In this document: piece after piece, positions 11,561 to 23,066 of the stretch | How positions within the stretch are numbered: the first letter of the stretch is position 1 | Layout of the letters: every line of letters begins with the position of its first letter | Source of the DNA: Sphagnum compactum | Taxonomy: Eukaryota; Bryophyta; Sphagnopsida; Sphagnales | Direction of reading: 5' to 3' | DNA length: 64,000 nt | NCBI GenBank assembly: GCA_965153455.1 | Contig: OZ234495.1 | Coordinates: forward strand, 3,224,001 to 3,288,000 | Program-made: the position numbers and the translations under genes | Notes under the pieces: model-generated | Database searches by the model: none | What the model was told of the DNA's origin: nothing | What the model saw: the letters and a program-made list of their open reading frames with translations, nothing else

Positions 11561-13514
11561 GGCAACCTCTTTAATTCTTACCAAGGACATCTCAAGTGGA
11601 ATCCAGTTCCCCATAAAAACTTTCTTACAAGAGAATTTGTAAACAGGCTGCTGAGTTTTAATGGCAGCAATGTAGCTATTCACTCTCCGAATTCCAGTTC
11701 TTCAGATGTGGAACCATAATGTCCATCTTATCAAACAAGACAATCATCTCCAACTGTGTCATTGGCTCAAGCGGAGAAGTTGGCATAAAATGTTCCTAGC
11801 AACATTCTTCATGTGATTTAGGAGGAGGCTACACAAGCCTCTGCTCTTTAGTCTCATGCCAATAGAGAAGCCAATTCTCATGTGGCATGTCAAGGATCAA
11901 CAATGCCAGAGTTGCAGATCATGTGCAGTCTCCAGTAGATCCCTGCAAGCCCAAGCTATTTTTCTATACTAGTCCATAATAGCTCAAAGGCTTAGCTTAG
12001 ATATAAACTTTTTGGTGATTAGGTTTTTTTAATTAGCCTAAAAGTTTTTAGTGAATGAAAAAGCAGTTATCCCTCTGGCTGGTTAGTTTTTATGCAGAAT
12101 TCATTGCTCTGCTCTTGAATTCATTCCTGGGACTCTTGTTTTGGCCATTCCTCAAAAGGGAGGGAGGTCTGTGGCCTTTTCCTGCGACCCTCATGTGTTC
12201 CCAATGTGTTCCCCAAGTTCTCAAATGTGTTCTGAAAGATGTTCCCCACAACACCTCATTTTTTTTCTCGTATTTGTTTGGCCATGGTTCATGGGGCAGT
12301 TGAGTGGAGGCGGGAGCATGACAAAGCATGCTTCTATTTTGGAGAGAGAAGCACATTTAGGCTTCTATGTTGGGGGATTGTCCCCATGTTCCAAAAGTAT
12401 CGGTCATGATTAATGAATGTTATAGTTGACCGCAACGTATTCATAGCGACCAAATGCACAAACTAGGGATCACGCATGGACATGGCCCCTTAAGAAGACT
12501 AGGTTTCCCCAGGAAAAGTCAAAATATTATTATTATGAGACATAAGGAATATGGGCAATAATATTGTGAAGACGTGAGGGAGCAAAACCCCTAAACCCCA
12601 AAAAGGAAGCAAACTCAAGTTTCACCTTTCCCCCACCACCGTCTAACTCATATTAGCTCACATCATTGGAGGCTTAGAAAACCTTTTCCTATTTGCGTTC
12701 AACAAATCTTTTTATCTAGGCTGATTCCAGGTTGCCCCTCTTGTGATTGGGGTTGCCTATTTGTGGGGAATGTATTGTCTTCTCTTGTGTCTTCTTTGTT
12801 TGAGAATATTTAATGCACAACATCAGTGGCAAGTATGATATACATATGGTGCACTGGAGTCTCTCATTCACGTCTTGTAGTACATGCAAAGTCTTGGGTA
12901 CTCCTTTGTTTTGACCCAACCCCTTGATTCCTTTGTCTTCTCTCTCGGATCGTCCTGTGTGGTGTACGGTATAAAAATGCAATTCAAAATTGTTTTTAGT
13001 TTTTACAGCTTCCTCCCATGCTCTTGTCTCCAAAGGTCAAAAGATTGAAAAGTAAACAACACAGTTTCGTCTAGTGAGCAAATCTTTTGGAGGCGATCCC
13101 CATAGTGTAGACTTCTTGACCACAATCCTACCTCTTGAGTTTTGGTGTTTTCTCTCCTTGTCTTTGTCTCAAGCTTCAAACGTTGGGTAGAGCGTAGTTA
13201 GCAAGTTCTTACACTTTTATTTAGACTATCTTGGGATGTTTAGGCTATTGAAAAAGTTGTATGAAAATAGGCCAGCATGGGACTTGCATGTAGTTGATAT
13301 AGTCTTTGTTTGAGGACACAAATCATTTTGTTTTATTAAATTATGCTTCCATGTCAAAATCATGTATATGAAGTTTTGCTCTTTCATTCCCTTCCATATC
13401 TAAAGGTTATTCTTGCATCCATCTTTTTGGGTACTTTGATAAATTGAACTTAGCTTGTAGAAAGTGGGAGATCTATGGTTAGTGCCTTTTTCTCGATCGA
13501 TTAGACTCATCAAA
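11561..13514. other. Non-coding region with a dispersed-repeat copy
   Basis: The first part may still be 3' sequence of the LINE. A repeat rich in TGTTCCCCAA-like motifs lies at about 12189-12400. The remainder up to the lectin kinase holds only unrecognised short frames on both strands. Confidence 0.5.
12189..12400 (+). repeat. Dispersed GTTCCCCAA-rich repeat, copy A
   Basis: Contains AATGTGTTCCCCAAGTTCTC and AGATGTTCCCCA, then GGCCATGG and CTTCTATTTTGG. Similar blocks in the same order occur at about 41985-42165 and 60930-61170, also on the plus strand. It carries no coding signal and may be a non-autonomous element. Confidence 0.55.
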
Positions 13515-15548
13515 ATGTTTCTCATTGAAGGTTTCTTGCAATATTGCATAGTCACAAGACTTCTAGTAATTTTATTTGTGAATCCATCTTCTTTTGTTTT
13601 ACATGCCCAACCCTCAAGCTTCACATTTGTGAACTTCAACTCCTCGTACCTTGAGCAAATCATTCTTGTGGATGATGCTGTTCAATGGGAATCAAAATAC
13701 ATTTTGTTTGATTCTGTGAATACAGCCTTTGGAAATGGAAGGGGTAATGGATGTGGTAAGCTCATATACAAGGAGAAGGTGCACATGCTACACCCTTCCA
13801 CAGGTGCTGTAGCCTCCTTTAAGACTTCTTTCACTTTCACAATTTTCCCTCCTTGTGAAGACTCAAGTAAACTGTCTGGAGATGGCTTTGCATTCACATT
13901 CATGGAAGATAATCATACGGAAGGAGGTGCCGGGGGCAACATGTGTGTAGTCTTACATGGAACTCAGGGACAAATTGCCAATACATTTTTTGCAGTGGAA
14001 TTTGACACTTATTTAAACGCAGACTGTGATGATCCAAGTGATAGCCACATAGGGGTTAATGTCAATAGTTTCACATCATTGACCACTTACAATTTGTGTG
14101 ATCTCATAGGTAATCATACTAATACATCTTGCAGATATTTTACCAACGCCAATACCAAGTTTACTGCTTGGATTGAGTATGATGCAACAACTGAGTGGCT
14201 TGATATTTGGTTTGCAAATGGCTCAATTTCTAGTGGAATTGTGAAACCCAAAAAACCAGTGATTCATTATAATCTGGAACAGTCCCATAGTCTCTTTTAA
14301 GTCTTGAGCCATGAATATATGTATGTAGGGTTTAGTGGGAGTGTTGGTGTGTATACAGAGATAAACCAAATTGAATCCTGGAGTTTTGCAAGTAGTGGTT
14401 TACCTTTACCATCTTATATTGCTCTATCAGAATCCATTTTAAAATCCAATTATGTGAAAGACTTAGTGCCTATCATTGTTGGTATTTGTGTTGGGGGTGT
14501 CGCCATTTTCCTTCTTGTGGCTAAATGCTTTGTTCTCTATCATCAACAACAACAACACAGAAATTGGAATCTCATCATGGATGATGGGAGTGATTTATGC
14601 AACATTGGATTTCAAAGGTTCACTTACAAAGAGCCATGTATTGCTACAAAAGATTTTAGTGAAGTGCAATTGTTGGGGAGCGGTGGCCATGGATCAGTTT
14701 ACAAGGGCTTTCTTCAAGAGACTGGTTCTCTAGTTGCAGTGAAGCGAATCACAAGAGAGTCAAGGAAAGGAGAATCCGATTTCATTGCAGAGATTTCTGT
14801 GATTAGTCAAATTCATCATCACAACTTGGTTCAATTACAAGGGTGGTGCCAGGAAAAGGAAAATTTGTTACTAGTGTATGATTACATGAGCAACAATAGC
14901 CTTGACAAATGGTTATTTGAAACTCCTGGGATTTTACATGTGCAGTCTCCTCATGTCTTACGATGGGAAGTTCGTTACAATATTGTGACAGGAGTGGCAG
15001 CAGCTGTACATTACTTACATGAGGAATGGGAACAATGCATTATACATCGTGACATCAAAGCTAGCAATGTTTTGTTGGATGCACAATTCCAAGCACATCT
15101 TGGAGATTTTGGATTAGCAAGGTTCACAGGCCATGACAAAAGCTCAAGGACCACCATGTTGGCTGGTACTTTAGGGTACTTAGCTCCGGAGCTTCAACAC
15201 ACAGGCAAGGCTACCAAATCCACTGATGTGTATAGTTTTGGTATTTTGGCTCTAGAAATTGCATGTGGGAGATGTGCTCTTAGTGAAATTGATTCACAAT
15301 CCCAATTAGTGTTGTTCGATTATGTGTGGCAAGAGCACAAGAATAAGAGCATTTTTAATGTAGTGGACCAAAGATTAGAAAGGAACTTTGTTGAGGACCA
15401 AATGTTACGTGTCCTCCATGTGGGGCTTTTGTGTTGTCACCCTGTCCCGCTAGTCAGACCAAGCATGAGATTAGTATACCAATACCTAAAAGGTGATAAG
15501 TTAGTGCCATCTCCACCGGAATTTGAACCAATGGCAATTTCTTATTGA
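13515..15548 (+). CDS. L-type lectin receptor-like kinase, broken by one in-frame stop
   Basis: Single-exon gene, as is usual for this family. From the ATG at 13515 it encodes a hydrophobic signal peptide (LLVILFVNPSSFVLHAQ), a legume-lectin domain (FVNFNSSYL, GDGFAFTF, and the metal-site region VEFDTYLNADCDDPSDSHIG), a membrane span (VPIIVGICVGGVAIFLLV) and a Ser/Thr kinase. The kinase keeps the glycine loop LGSGGHGSVYKG, VAVKRI, HRDIKASN, DFGLAR and APEL, so it looks catalytically complete. Such receptors bind ligands outside the plasma membrane and signal in defence or development. A TAA at 14298-14300 interrupts the lectin domain between EQSHSLF and VLSHEYMYVGFSGS; the same frame then continues to 15548. 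It is either a recent nonsense allele, a sequence error or a pseudogene. An upstream ATG at 13464 is possible but would put charged residues before the signal peptide. Confidence 0.88.
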
Positions 15549-18500
15549 TTGTATCCGGTTCAAGTAGTAGAATCACTAAAGCACTTTGTGACCTTAGAAG
15601 TCAATGATCAACCAATCATAGAGGACTCATGTGAGTCTTTAGCCACCACAAATTCTAGATCTGGAAGTGTAGAATCAATCATCTAGAAATGAACTTGTTA
15701 TGGCCTTTTGTAATGCTATGCCTGTGTTTTTCTCATAATCTTTTTGACTTATTTGTTAGATGGTGTGTTATTGGACATAAATGTGTGTTGTGAAAATCTG
15801 TACTTGTCCCACAATATGTTGCACATTGTGTTGTTGCATGTATGCTGTCTACCCCCTAATCCTCTTCTAGTCTTGATTAGGGCCATGAGCATGTTAGGAA
15901 GAGGAGGAGCCATAGTTGTTGAGTAGTTCAATGATAAAAGCAATGCAATCCCCCCTTCTTCGTCCACACTAAATAAGAGTATGATGAAGTGGGTGCCACA
16001 TGACTGCTTAGTTTGTGGGCAAAGAACAATTTTCAGAAGATGACAAGGGTGATATAGTTGCCTCAAATCTGCTCTACTGTCTCTTAGTCCACAAATCCCT
16101 TGTCTCCCAAACTTCTCTCCTCAGAAATTTTTAGGGTTAGATGCCCACCACTTGACCAGTTGTTTTCTGTTTGATTGAAGAGTATGTAAAGAAACTTGAC
16201 TTTGAATTAGATAGCAGAGAACATAGGTTAACTGTCATCCAACTTGGTATGAGTCACAAGAGCATGAAAACTTATTTGTTGAAGTTTCTGTAGATGCCAT
16301 TTAGATCCTGAAACACAATGAGAGCAAATGGAGGTCTTTGAAAATGTTAGGACACCACCTGGGATTTGGCAAGTTGACAAAACATTTGTAGCAGGACAAA
16401 TGCTGCTAATGCAAGACTCAGGCCTCAGGTTTGTCCAAGAATTGTGTACCACCTTGGGCAAGAGGGTTGATTGAGGAGAGTCAGGAACTTGGGACAAGCA
16501 TGAATGTCATTCAGATTGCAAAGGCACATATTTCAATTTTAAGGAAGGAGCTGCTGCCAATGTGAGGCTCAATCCTCAATTTTCTCTTAGAGGTGTGTAT
16601 CACAATGGACAGGAGTGCTGAGGAACAACAGAGAAGGAGAAGTGGGTTCATTGTTGTGTACTTGTTGACTTGACCATGAGCTTTCTGTATGCTTTCATGG
16701 CAAGCAAGCAGGTCCCTTAGGCATTGTTGTGAAATTTTGTGATTTGCAGGAGCTCCATGTTTCATGGGAAGTAAGCAGGTCCCTTCAAAGCTGAATCCAA
16801 CAATACACCGGATATATTATATGTACCCTTACATCTTCATGCCAGTGATATGTAAGTGGCTTGCACTTCAACACCTTCCACCATTCACAGATATCATCAA
16901 GACACATATTGAGAGAAACAATAGCCCACAATATCACATAATTATTTCTAAGACTGCTGTCTCAGTTTCAAAAAATTCAAGCAAAGTAATTGATAATGTC
17001 ATCAAAGAATCCTCTGGTTAATTTTCTATTGACAAGCAACCTCAAGGACTGGCTGAATGAGAACTGTAGCTTTACAGTTTCTCCAGGTGAGTTTTAAATG
17101 CTCCATTTGGTAGACATTTATCTATCAGGCATGAATGATGCTCTCTCTCATCACCGATTTCCAAAACTACAGATCTAGTTCTAATCTGTTGTCAGCCACA
17201 TTGTCCAAATGTCCTTGGGACCTCAACAGCAATTAGCTTGGTGCTAATCGAGCTATAGATTGATCATCAAGTCTTTATTGCTTTCAACAACCTTGACTCA
17301 TTGTCTGGCACTTGTCCATTTTCAAACCCAAAACATTTTTTGTCATCACTGTCTTGGGTCATAGCAATTTTTTCTCCATGAAACTCTCAATAGTTTCCCA
17401 AACCAAAAACTCAGTCATCAATGGTTAGTGGAGGAGTTTGGACATGGCAAGAGGTAGAACCCCAAGAATGAAACAAAGGTTTCAAAAGCAAAGAGAAAGG
17501 AAGATATCTTATAAAGCCCCCACAGTAGGCACTCAAGCATGGTACAAACACTGATGAGAATCAGACAATCTTCCCCATCCTCTGCAGGTGGCACTACAAT
17601 GCAGCACATTGTAAGAAATACAAATCAACAAGCAGCTGCATTTTGAGGTTGCAACCTTGCTTGTCATTCTTTTGTAGATAATGAATGTTTAGAAAGCAGG
17701 CACTCTGACTAGAGGGAAATTTCTATCTCTGCAAATCTTTTTTCAATGCTACAAAAATAATCCACACTTGTAATGTTCCTTGACAATTTCATTTATAGAT
17801 CACAGTAGGTCTGGAATTATGAGTTCTCCGATATTACGCACTACCTCTGACCATGAATTCATTTTCATCTACCTTGTTAAGGTTCATTTCTTCCAGGGTG
17901 ATCTAATCGTGTACCAGAACATAGAGCATTCCATTGAGTGGACTTTGCATGAAGTTCAGCTACAGAATCTGAAACCCCAGAAATTCTCAGCATGGAGCAG
18001 TGCTGAAGAAACTTGGTTGTTGGAACAAGAACTATATGCCTGTGTGGAGGCCACAACATCTATGGCATTTAGAACATGCATCTACACTGAAAGAAGCATG
18101 AAACAGTGCAGATATTTTCTGTGATGTTTCTGCCAAAGAGAAAGAGCTGAAAGAGATCTGCTACTTTTGACCACTTGCACATGTGAATGGCAAACTTGGT
18201 TTCTCTTTCTTTACTTAATATTTCTTTTGGACCTTGCATACTCTAAGTATTGCTGCAAGTTCAGATGTATATGTCCAGTGTTGCTGCAAGTTCAGATGGA
18301 CATGTATTATTCTGATCTGGGCTGGGAATACGATCCATTGGCAATTGTCCTGAAAGGCTTGGTTGCAGTTGAAGCATGAGCAAACCCTTCCCTCCTTGCT
18401 GAACAATAACATCATTTGAATGCTTGACTGGCTGGATTCACAAGGCATTCTCTAAATCTGGTAAGCTGAGAACCCTTCCTTCCACCCCTTCCAGCTGTGG

Positions 18501-18584
18501 CAAAGATAAGTGTTTTGACAACCGAGGGCAACAGAATCTCCAAGGTTTGATGTTGCAAATCTCACTATATGGTGTAGGACGGAA

Positions 18585-18718
18585 GGCAAGTTAGGGGAAA
18601 AGGCAATCTCACGATGGATAGTTCCTTCTTGGCAGCAATGCATTGCATTCTGGCAAGTTAGGGAAGATGACAATCTCAGGATGGATGTTTTCTTCTTGGC
18701 AGCAATGCATTCCATTCT
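18585..18718 (+). repeat. 67-bp tandem duplication
   Basis: Two diverged copies meet at 18651/18652; both begin GGCAAGTTAGGG and share CTTCTTGGCAGCAATGCATT. They lie downstream of the pectinesterase gene. Confidence 0.85.
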
Positions 18719-18951
18719 ACCTCCAAAGAGATGCATTATGCCTCATGCGTCAAGGCAACACGTTTTGCCATTGTCCACTGCTTTCTTGCTTGCAGCCTCT
18801 TCTTGAATTATCAATCATTTATGTTCTTGTAATCAATCTGCTCTACAACTTCTGTGTCATCTGTGATTACAAGTGCAGCTCTGCTGCACAAGCTTCAACC
18901 TTAGTTTATTCCACTTTGCAGATCATTGTACTTGTTCACGGGATTTTTGCA

Positions 18952-19228
18952 GAATCATGTGACAGATTGTTGGATGTGTTTGCAAAGTCTCTGAATCCTG
19001 TGCACCCAGGGTTTGCCCCACCACAACAACTGACCTTTTGGCTTGTGGCAATCCACAGCTAGATGCTTTTACATTTACATCATGTGCAAGATTTCGGGAA
19101 TCATGTTCAGATTGTTGGATTTGTTTGCAAACTCTCTGAGTCCTGTGAACCCTGAGTTTTCCCCACCACAACAATAACAAACCTTTTGGCTTGCTGCAAT
19201 CTGCAGATAGACACTTTTTGCATTTCCA
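18952..19228 (+). repeat. About 130-bp duplicated block
   Basis: Copies at about 18952-19075 and 19098-19228 both start GAATCATGT, share CAGATTGTTGGAT and CCCCACCACAACAA, and end with TTTTGGCTTG plus CTGCAATC-like sequence. They have diverged by scattered changes. Confidence 0.8.
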
Positions 19229-19249
19229 TAAAACAGTTTTGATAGGTTT

Positions 19250-19361
19250 GTAAGACAAACAAAAAGACAAAAGAGAGCTGCAAAAAGATGATGGCTGCTT
19301 GCTGGTTCTCAAGACAAACCAAAAGACAAAGAGAACTGCAAAAAGATAGACGGCTGCTTGC
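19250..19361 (+). repeat. About 55-bp tandem duplication
   Basis: Two copies start AAGACAAAC and contain GCTGCAAAAAGAT or ACTGCAAAAAGAT, followed by GGCTGCTTGCT. They lie just beyond the pectinesterase stop codon, probably in its 3' untranslated region. Confidence 0.8.
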
Positions 19362-19402
19362 TCGCTCGCTCCTTTGCATGACAAAAAAGATCGACATTCT
19401 CT

Positions 19403-21498
19403 TTACAAGGTGGTTGTCAGCGGAACCCCGGTTGCAGGTACCCAAGAGTTTGCTGTTATGAACGACAAGGCCTGATACGTGAGCGCTTGGTTGCGATCAG
19501 TGATCTGGTGCGACCAGCTGACTCTCTTGGCAGTATTGGCACCAGCACCGAAGTTCAGGTATTCGGCAAAGAAGGAAGTCTTGAGCCCGAAATCCGATGT
19601 GTTCCATGGTAGCCAGCCTGCAGGATTGATGTGGCCCAGCAAGTTGCACTTGAGGTTGACGCAAGTGGAGTACGCCTTCCACGGACGTCCCAGGTAAGTT
19701 GGGAATTGAGCCGCGTTGGATTTGAGATCGGCTGTGGCGTCGAATGTGCAGCTCTGGAACGAGAGACCGGTGCTTTGGCCAGGATCCGTCTTGCCTTGAG
19801 CCGTGTACGTGTTCTGTTGGCCCAGCAAAGGCTTCTTGGCGATCACGTTGCAGGACTGGAAAACACTGTTCCCGTTGCCGAAAATGAAGTCCACGGTGCC
19901 TAATATGGTAGTCTCCCGGAAGAAATGCCGGAAAGTATGCGCGTACAACGAGTCTTGGTAGCTATCTAGGGAGCACTGATAGAACACCGCCTTGTCCGCG
20001 CTCACTCGTACCGCTACGGCTTGATGACCTGTAGGCCCTGCCGTGTTCTGTGCCGTGAAGAATTTGCCGATGAAGCCAGATCCTTCGATAACTGGTGCAC
20101 GAAAAATGCAGAAGCCTACGTCAATCCTTCAAACAACTGGTACACACAAAGATGCAGAAAGAAAGCAGTAGGAAACAACGTGGGAGTTGCAAAGCTCAAG
20201 GAGTTCTGTAGCGATACTTACGAGGAGTTCTGTAGCGACACTCACGAGGAGTTCTGTAGTGATGCATGAAGAAGTGGAAAAAGTTTCAGAAGAAAAAGAA
20301 GAACATACTTACTCAGAGTTGCAGACATGAAAGTGGTCGTGCCCGGTGTACCATCGACGCTCAGGTGGCCCGTGATCACGGTCTTCCCGGCGCCATCGCC
20401 GGTGAACATAATGTTGGTGGCTTTCTGCGGGATGGTGACCTGCTCGTCGTACACGCCCGTCTTGATGTAGATCACGTAGCGGTTGGCAGTGGCGCTGCCG
20501 GTCTGCGGTGCCGCGTTCACCGCCGCTTGAATGGTATTGAATTTCCCTGATCCGTCTTTCGCAACTACGACATTGGGGGTTGACGCCGCAGCCGCATCAA
20601 GCAAGTGCTCCTTCTGCTCGGAGCTCATCCAGCTGGGAAGAACACTCGCAGCAGCAGCATCGTCTTCAGAGTTGGAAACTGCTTGCGTTTCTTCAGGATT
20701 CAGGAGACGTCGAGGAAAATCCCAGCTGTTGGGTCGCTCGGAGTGCACGGGTCGAGTCCAAAGCTGCAGGTCGTTTCCGAAAGAGGATAGAGCGTTGACG
20801 AATTCGATCGCGTTGCTCAGAAGCTCCTCGGTTTCCTCCTTCGCTTGGATTGTCTTGCTCTCCAATGTTCCAGTCTCGACAAGCGTATCGATGCATGTGG
20901 TATGAAACTCCATCGCCGCGGAAACCTTCGTCTTGATATCATCAAAGCTCGTCGACCTCCACAGGTCCAGCTCCACGTCCGAGCTGAACTTCGAAAAGGC
21001 CGTGAGATCTGCGTCAGCCGCCTCCAGCTGCTCAAGCGACCTCACCAGGTTATGTTCGCAAACTTCCAAAGCGCCACCACCGACGATACTTAGAGACTTC
21101 TCAGCTCCGTTTTCCGCAACTACAGACACCAATGTGTTCTTCACTCCTTGAGAAGCGCTGAAGAGAAGGACTCTAGTCAACCCCAACGAGTCCGCGGAAT
21201 GTGCATAGTGTTTGTCAGTGAGCGTCTCACGACATGTCTGCGGGTACAAGGTAGCACGGCAAGCTGCGGTAATGGCTTGGAGTCCATACAGCTGCAAATT
21301 GTTCTCGACATTCTTCCCTCGCTTGCTTGATCTCAACCTGACCTCAACTGGGTTAGAGATCACAGTTGCAAGAACCAACAAGGCAACAACTGCAACACCC
21401 ACAATGGCTGCCGAAGATTTCCTCGTCCCTGTTGGTGCTGGTGCAGCTCTCTCACCTCCAACCAACGGTGTCGCAACATCATCTCCTGGAATATTCAT
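19403..21498 (-). CDS. Pectinesterase with pectinesterase-inhibitor pro-domain
   Basis: Two exons, 21498-20313 and 20091-19403, joined across a 221-bp GT-AG intron, give 624 residues. It de-esterifies homogalacturonan in the cell wall. An N-terminal membrane anchor or signal lies at about residues 28-48 (SSAAIVGVAVVALLVLATVIS). The inhibitor domain (about 73-235) has the four conserved cysteines at 80, 89, 147 and 202. The processing motif RRLL is at 263-266, and the catalytic domain starts near 308. Pectinesterase signatures are complete: GHQAVAVRV, QDSLYAH, the DFIFGN aspartate block and YLGRPWKAYS. The splice junction restores ATLIIEGSGFIGKFF. It is a type I (group 2) enzyme with the pro-region removed during secretion. 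Coding GC is clearly higher than in neighbouring genes. Confidence 0.96.
20199..20270 (-). repeat. 24-bp minisatellite inside the pectinesterase intron
   Basis: Three head-to-tail copies of a 24-bp unit built on GAGGAGTTCTGTAGCGA (plus-strand reading) occupy a third of the 221-bp intron. The unit length is a multiple of three, which keeps an open frame on the other strand; I do not read that as a gene. Confidence 0.85.
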
Positions 21499-22616
21499 CC
21501 TGCTACTCCCAAGGCGCTTGCCGAGCTGAAAAGACTCTCCTCTCTTTCAACACTCTCAGTTCCCCGCGCCCTCTCGACACACATGAAGCTCTCACCAAAC
21601 CCGCACGAGAAAAAGGCCGATATACTACAATCACTCCTCTCTCCAGAGTCCAGACACTGCAACACAAACCGGCACAAGAGTACTATATAGGTGAAGGAGC
21701 AAAGAACATCATCGCCAAGCTATTGCTGAGGTTCAGACACCAATAATGTAGCATCCAAGGAAGGTACGGTTGGCCACCGTTCTCAAAGTAGTACTGATTT
21801 TTTCTTCCCGTGCAACTCCTGCACCCCACCCAATCCTTTCTTTCTCATTGAAGCTTGAGCTTCATGGCATGTGAAATCTTTTGTGCCCAGAATTGGAATC
21901 TCCTTCTCCTCCTCCTCCTCCTGGACATCATCATCATATCCTCCATCCCTTCCTCCACATCATCATCATCATCATCATGAACATCGTTCTCCTTCTCCTC
22001 CTCAGCATCATCATGGTCTTCCTTCTCATCCTCAGTTGTGTGTCATCAGAACGGGATTGCATGGGGATTTCGTCTGACAACTTGGGACCCAATTTGCTGA
22101 CAGACCACATCGGCAAGGTAAAAGGAAAAAAAGAGATTTCGTCTAACAAAATGTTGCAGCTGTAATAGTACACTGACTGTGCCCACAGATCACGGGCTCC
22201 GAGTTTGAACATATCCTTGAAAAGAGCACGTTTTGTTTGCGTGGTCTGCAAAACGAGCAGCTACAGTCTGCAGAAGGAGAGAGAGAGAGAGAGAAGAGGA
22301 GGTGCGTGTCTCTCTCCGTGTGTCCGTGTCTGTGATTTTTGTTGGACTAGTTTGAACCCCGTGCCTAATGCACAGGTGTGTAAATAAATCAACATTAAAT
22401 GAAACTGATGTTTCTTGGGGGTAGAACAGGCACAATTCCATGATGAAAATGCCCAGAGATCTATTTCCAAAAATTATTTTGCAGATTTTACTGGAGTATA
22501 ATATTTCTGGGGGGCAGATTAACAACAAATCGGAGTGGTCTGAATCGACAGATTTCATTGTGTAATGATCCATTATTCTGCCCTGATCATTGTCCTCAAA
22601 CCTGTGAATGTCGAGA
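21499..22616. promoter_or_regulatory. Upstream region of the pectinesterase gene
   Basis: This should hold the promoter and 5' leader of the minus-strand pectinesterase. Visible features are CTC/CAT trinucleotide runs at about 21905-21980 and a GA run at about 22276-22295. The open frames here follow these repeats and look non-coding. I could not single out a TATA box. Confidence 0.35.
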
Positions 22617-23066
22617 TTGAACATTCTGGATAGGTTAATTCCCTCCCTCATTCAACATTTTGGATAAGTTGGTTACATTACTGGAATGGGTTTGGTTCCC
22701 TCCCCCCATTTAATATTCTGGATAAGTTGGTTACATTACTGGAATGGGTTTGGTTCCCTCCCCCCATTCAACATTCTGGATAAGTTGGTTACATTACTGG
22801 AATGGGTTTGGTTCTGTCCCCATTGAACATTCTGAATACATTGGTTATGCACTCGAATGAGTTTGGTTCCCTGCCCCAGCAAACATTCCGGATACGTTGG
22901 TTTCGTACTGGGATAGGTTGGTTACGTACTAGAATGGGTTTGGTTCCCTCCTCCTATTGAACATTCTGAACAGGTTGATTACGCATTGGAATGGGTTGGG
23001 TTTGGTTCCCTCCTCCCATTGAACATTCTGGAGAGGATGGTTACGTACTGGAATGGGTTTGATTCC
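22617..23066 (+). repeat. Minisatellite, about 60-bp unit, about seven copies
   Basis: Units contain GAACATTCTGGATA, GGTTGGTTAC and GAATGGGTTTGGTTCCCTCC. The left copies are nearly identical and the right copies are diverged, with one partial unit near 22905. It lies upstream of the pectinesterase gene. Confidence 0.92.

Larger units (their letters stand above)
15549..19402. other. Intergenic region, repeats at its right end
   Basis: Between the lectin kinase and the convergent pectinesterase I find no recognisable exon. Several unrelated short frames occur, for example at 17780-18124 (+), but none resembles a protein family. Small duplications appear near 16700-16790 and 18250-18300, and three larger ones near the pectinesterase 3' end are listed separately. 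Confidence 0.55.

Noticed and set aside
13464-13514. Upstream ATG of the lectin receptor kinase
   Set aside because: It would place a charged stretch (SRSIRLIK) in front of the signal peptide; the ATG at 13515 gives a normal leader.
14304-15548. Separate kinase gene starting after the TAA
   Set aside because: The frame starts inside the lectin domain with no leader, so it is the rest of the same receptor.
20021-20269. Plus-strand frame with repeated EEFCSD peptide
   Set aside because: It is the opposite strand of the pectinesterase intron and exon and arises from a 24-bp repeat.
22617-23066. CRISPR-like array
   Set aside because: The repeats are contiguous with no unique spacers, and the genome is a plant's.
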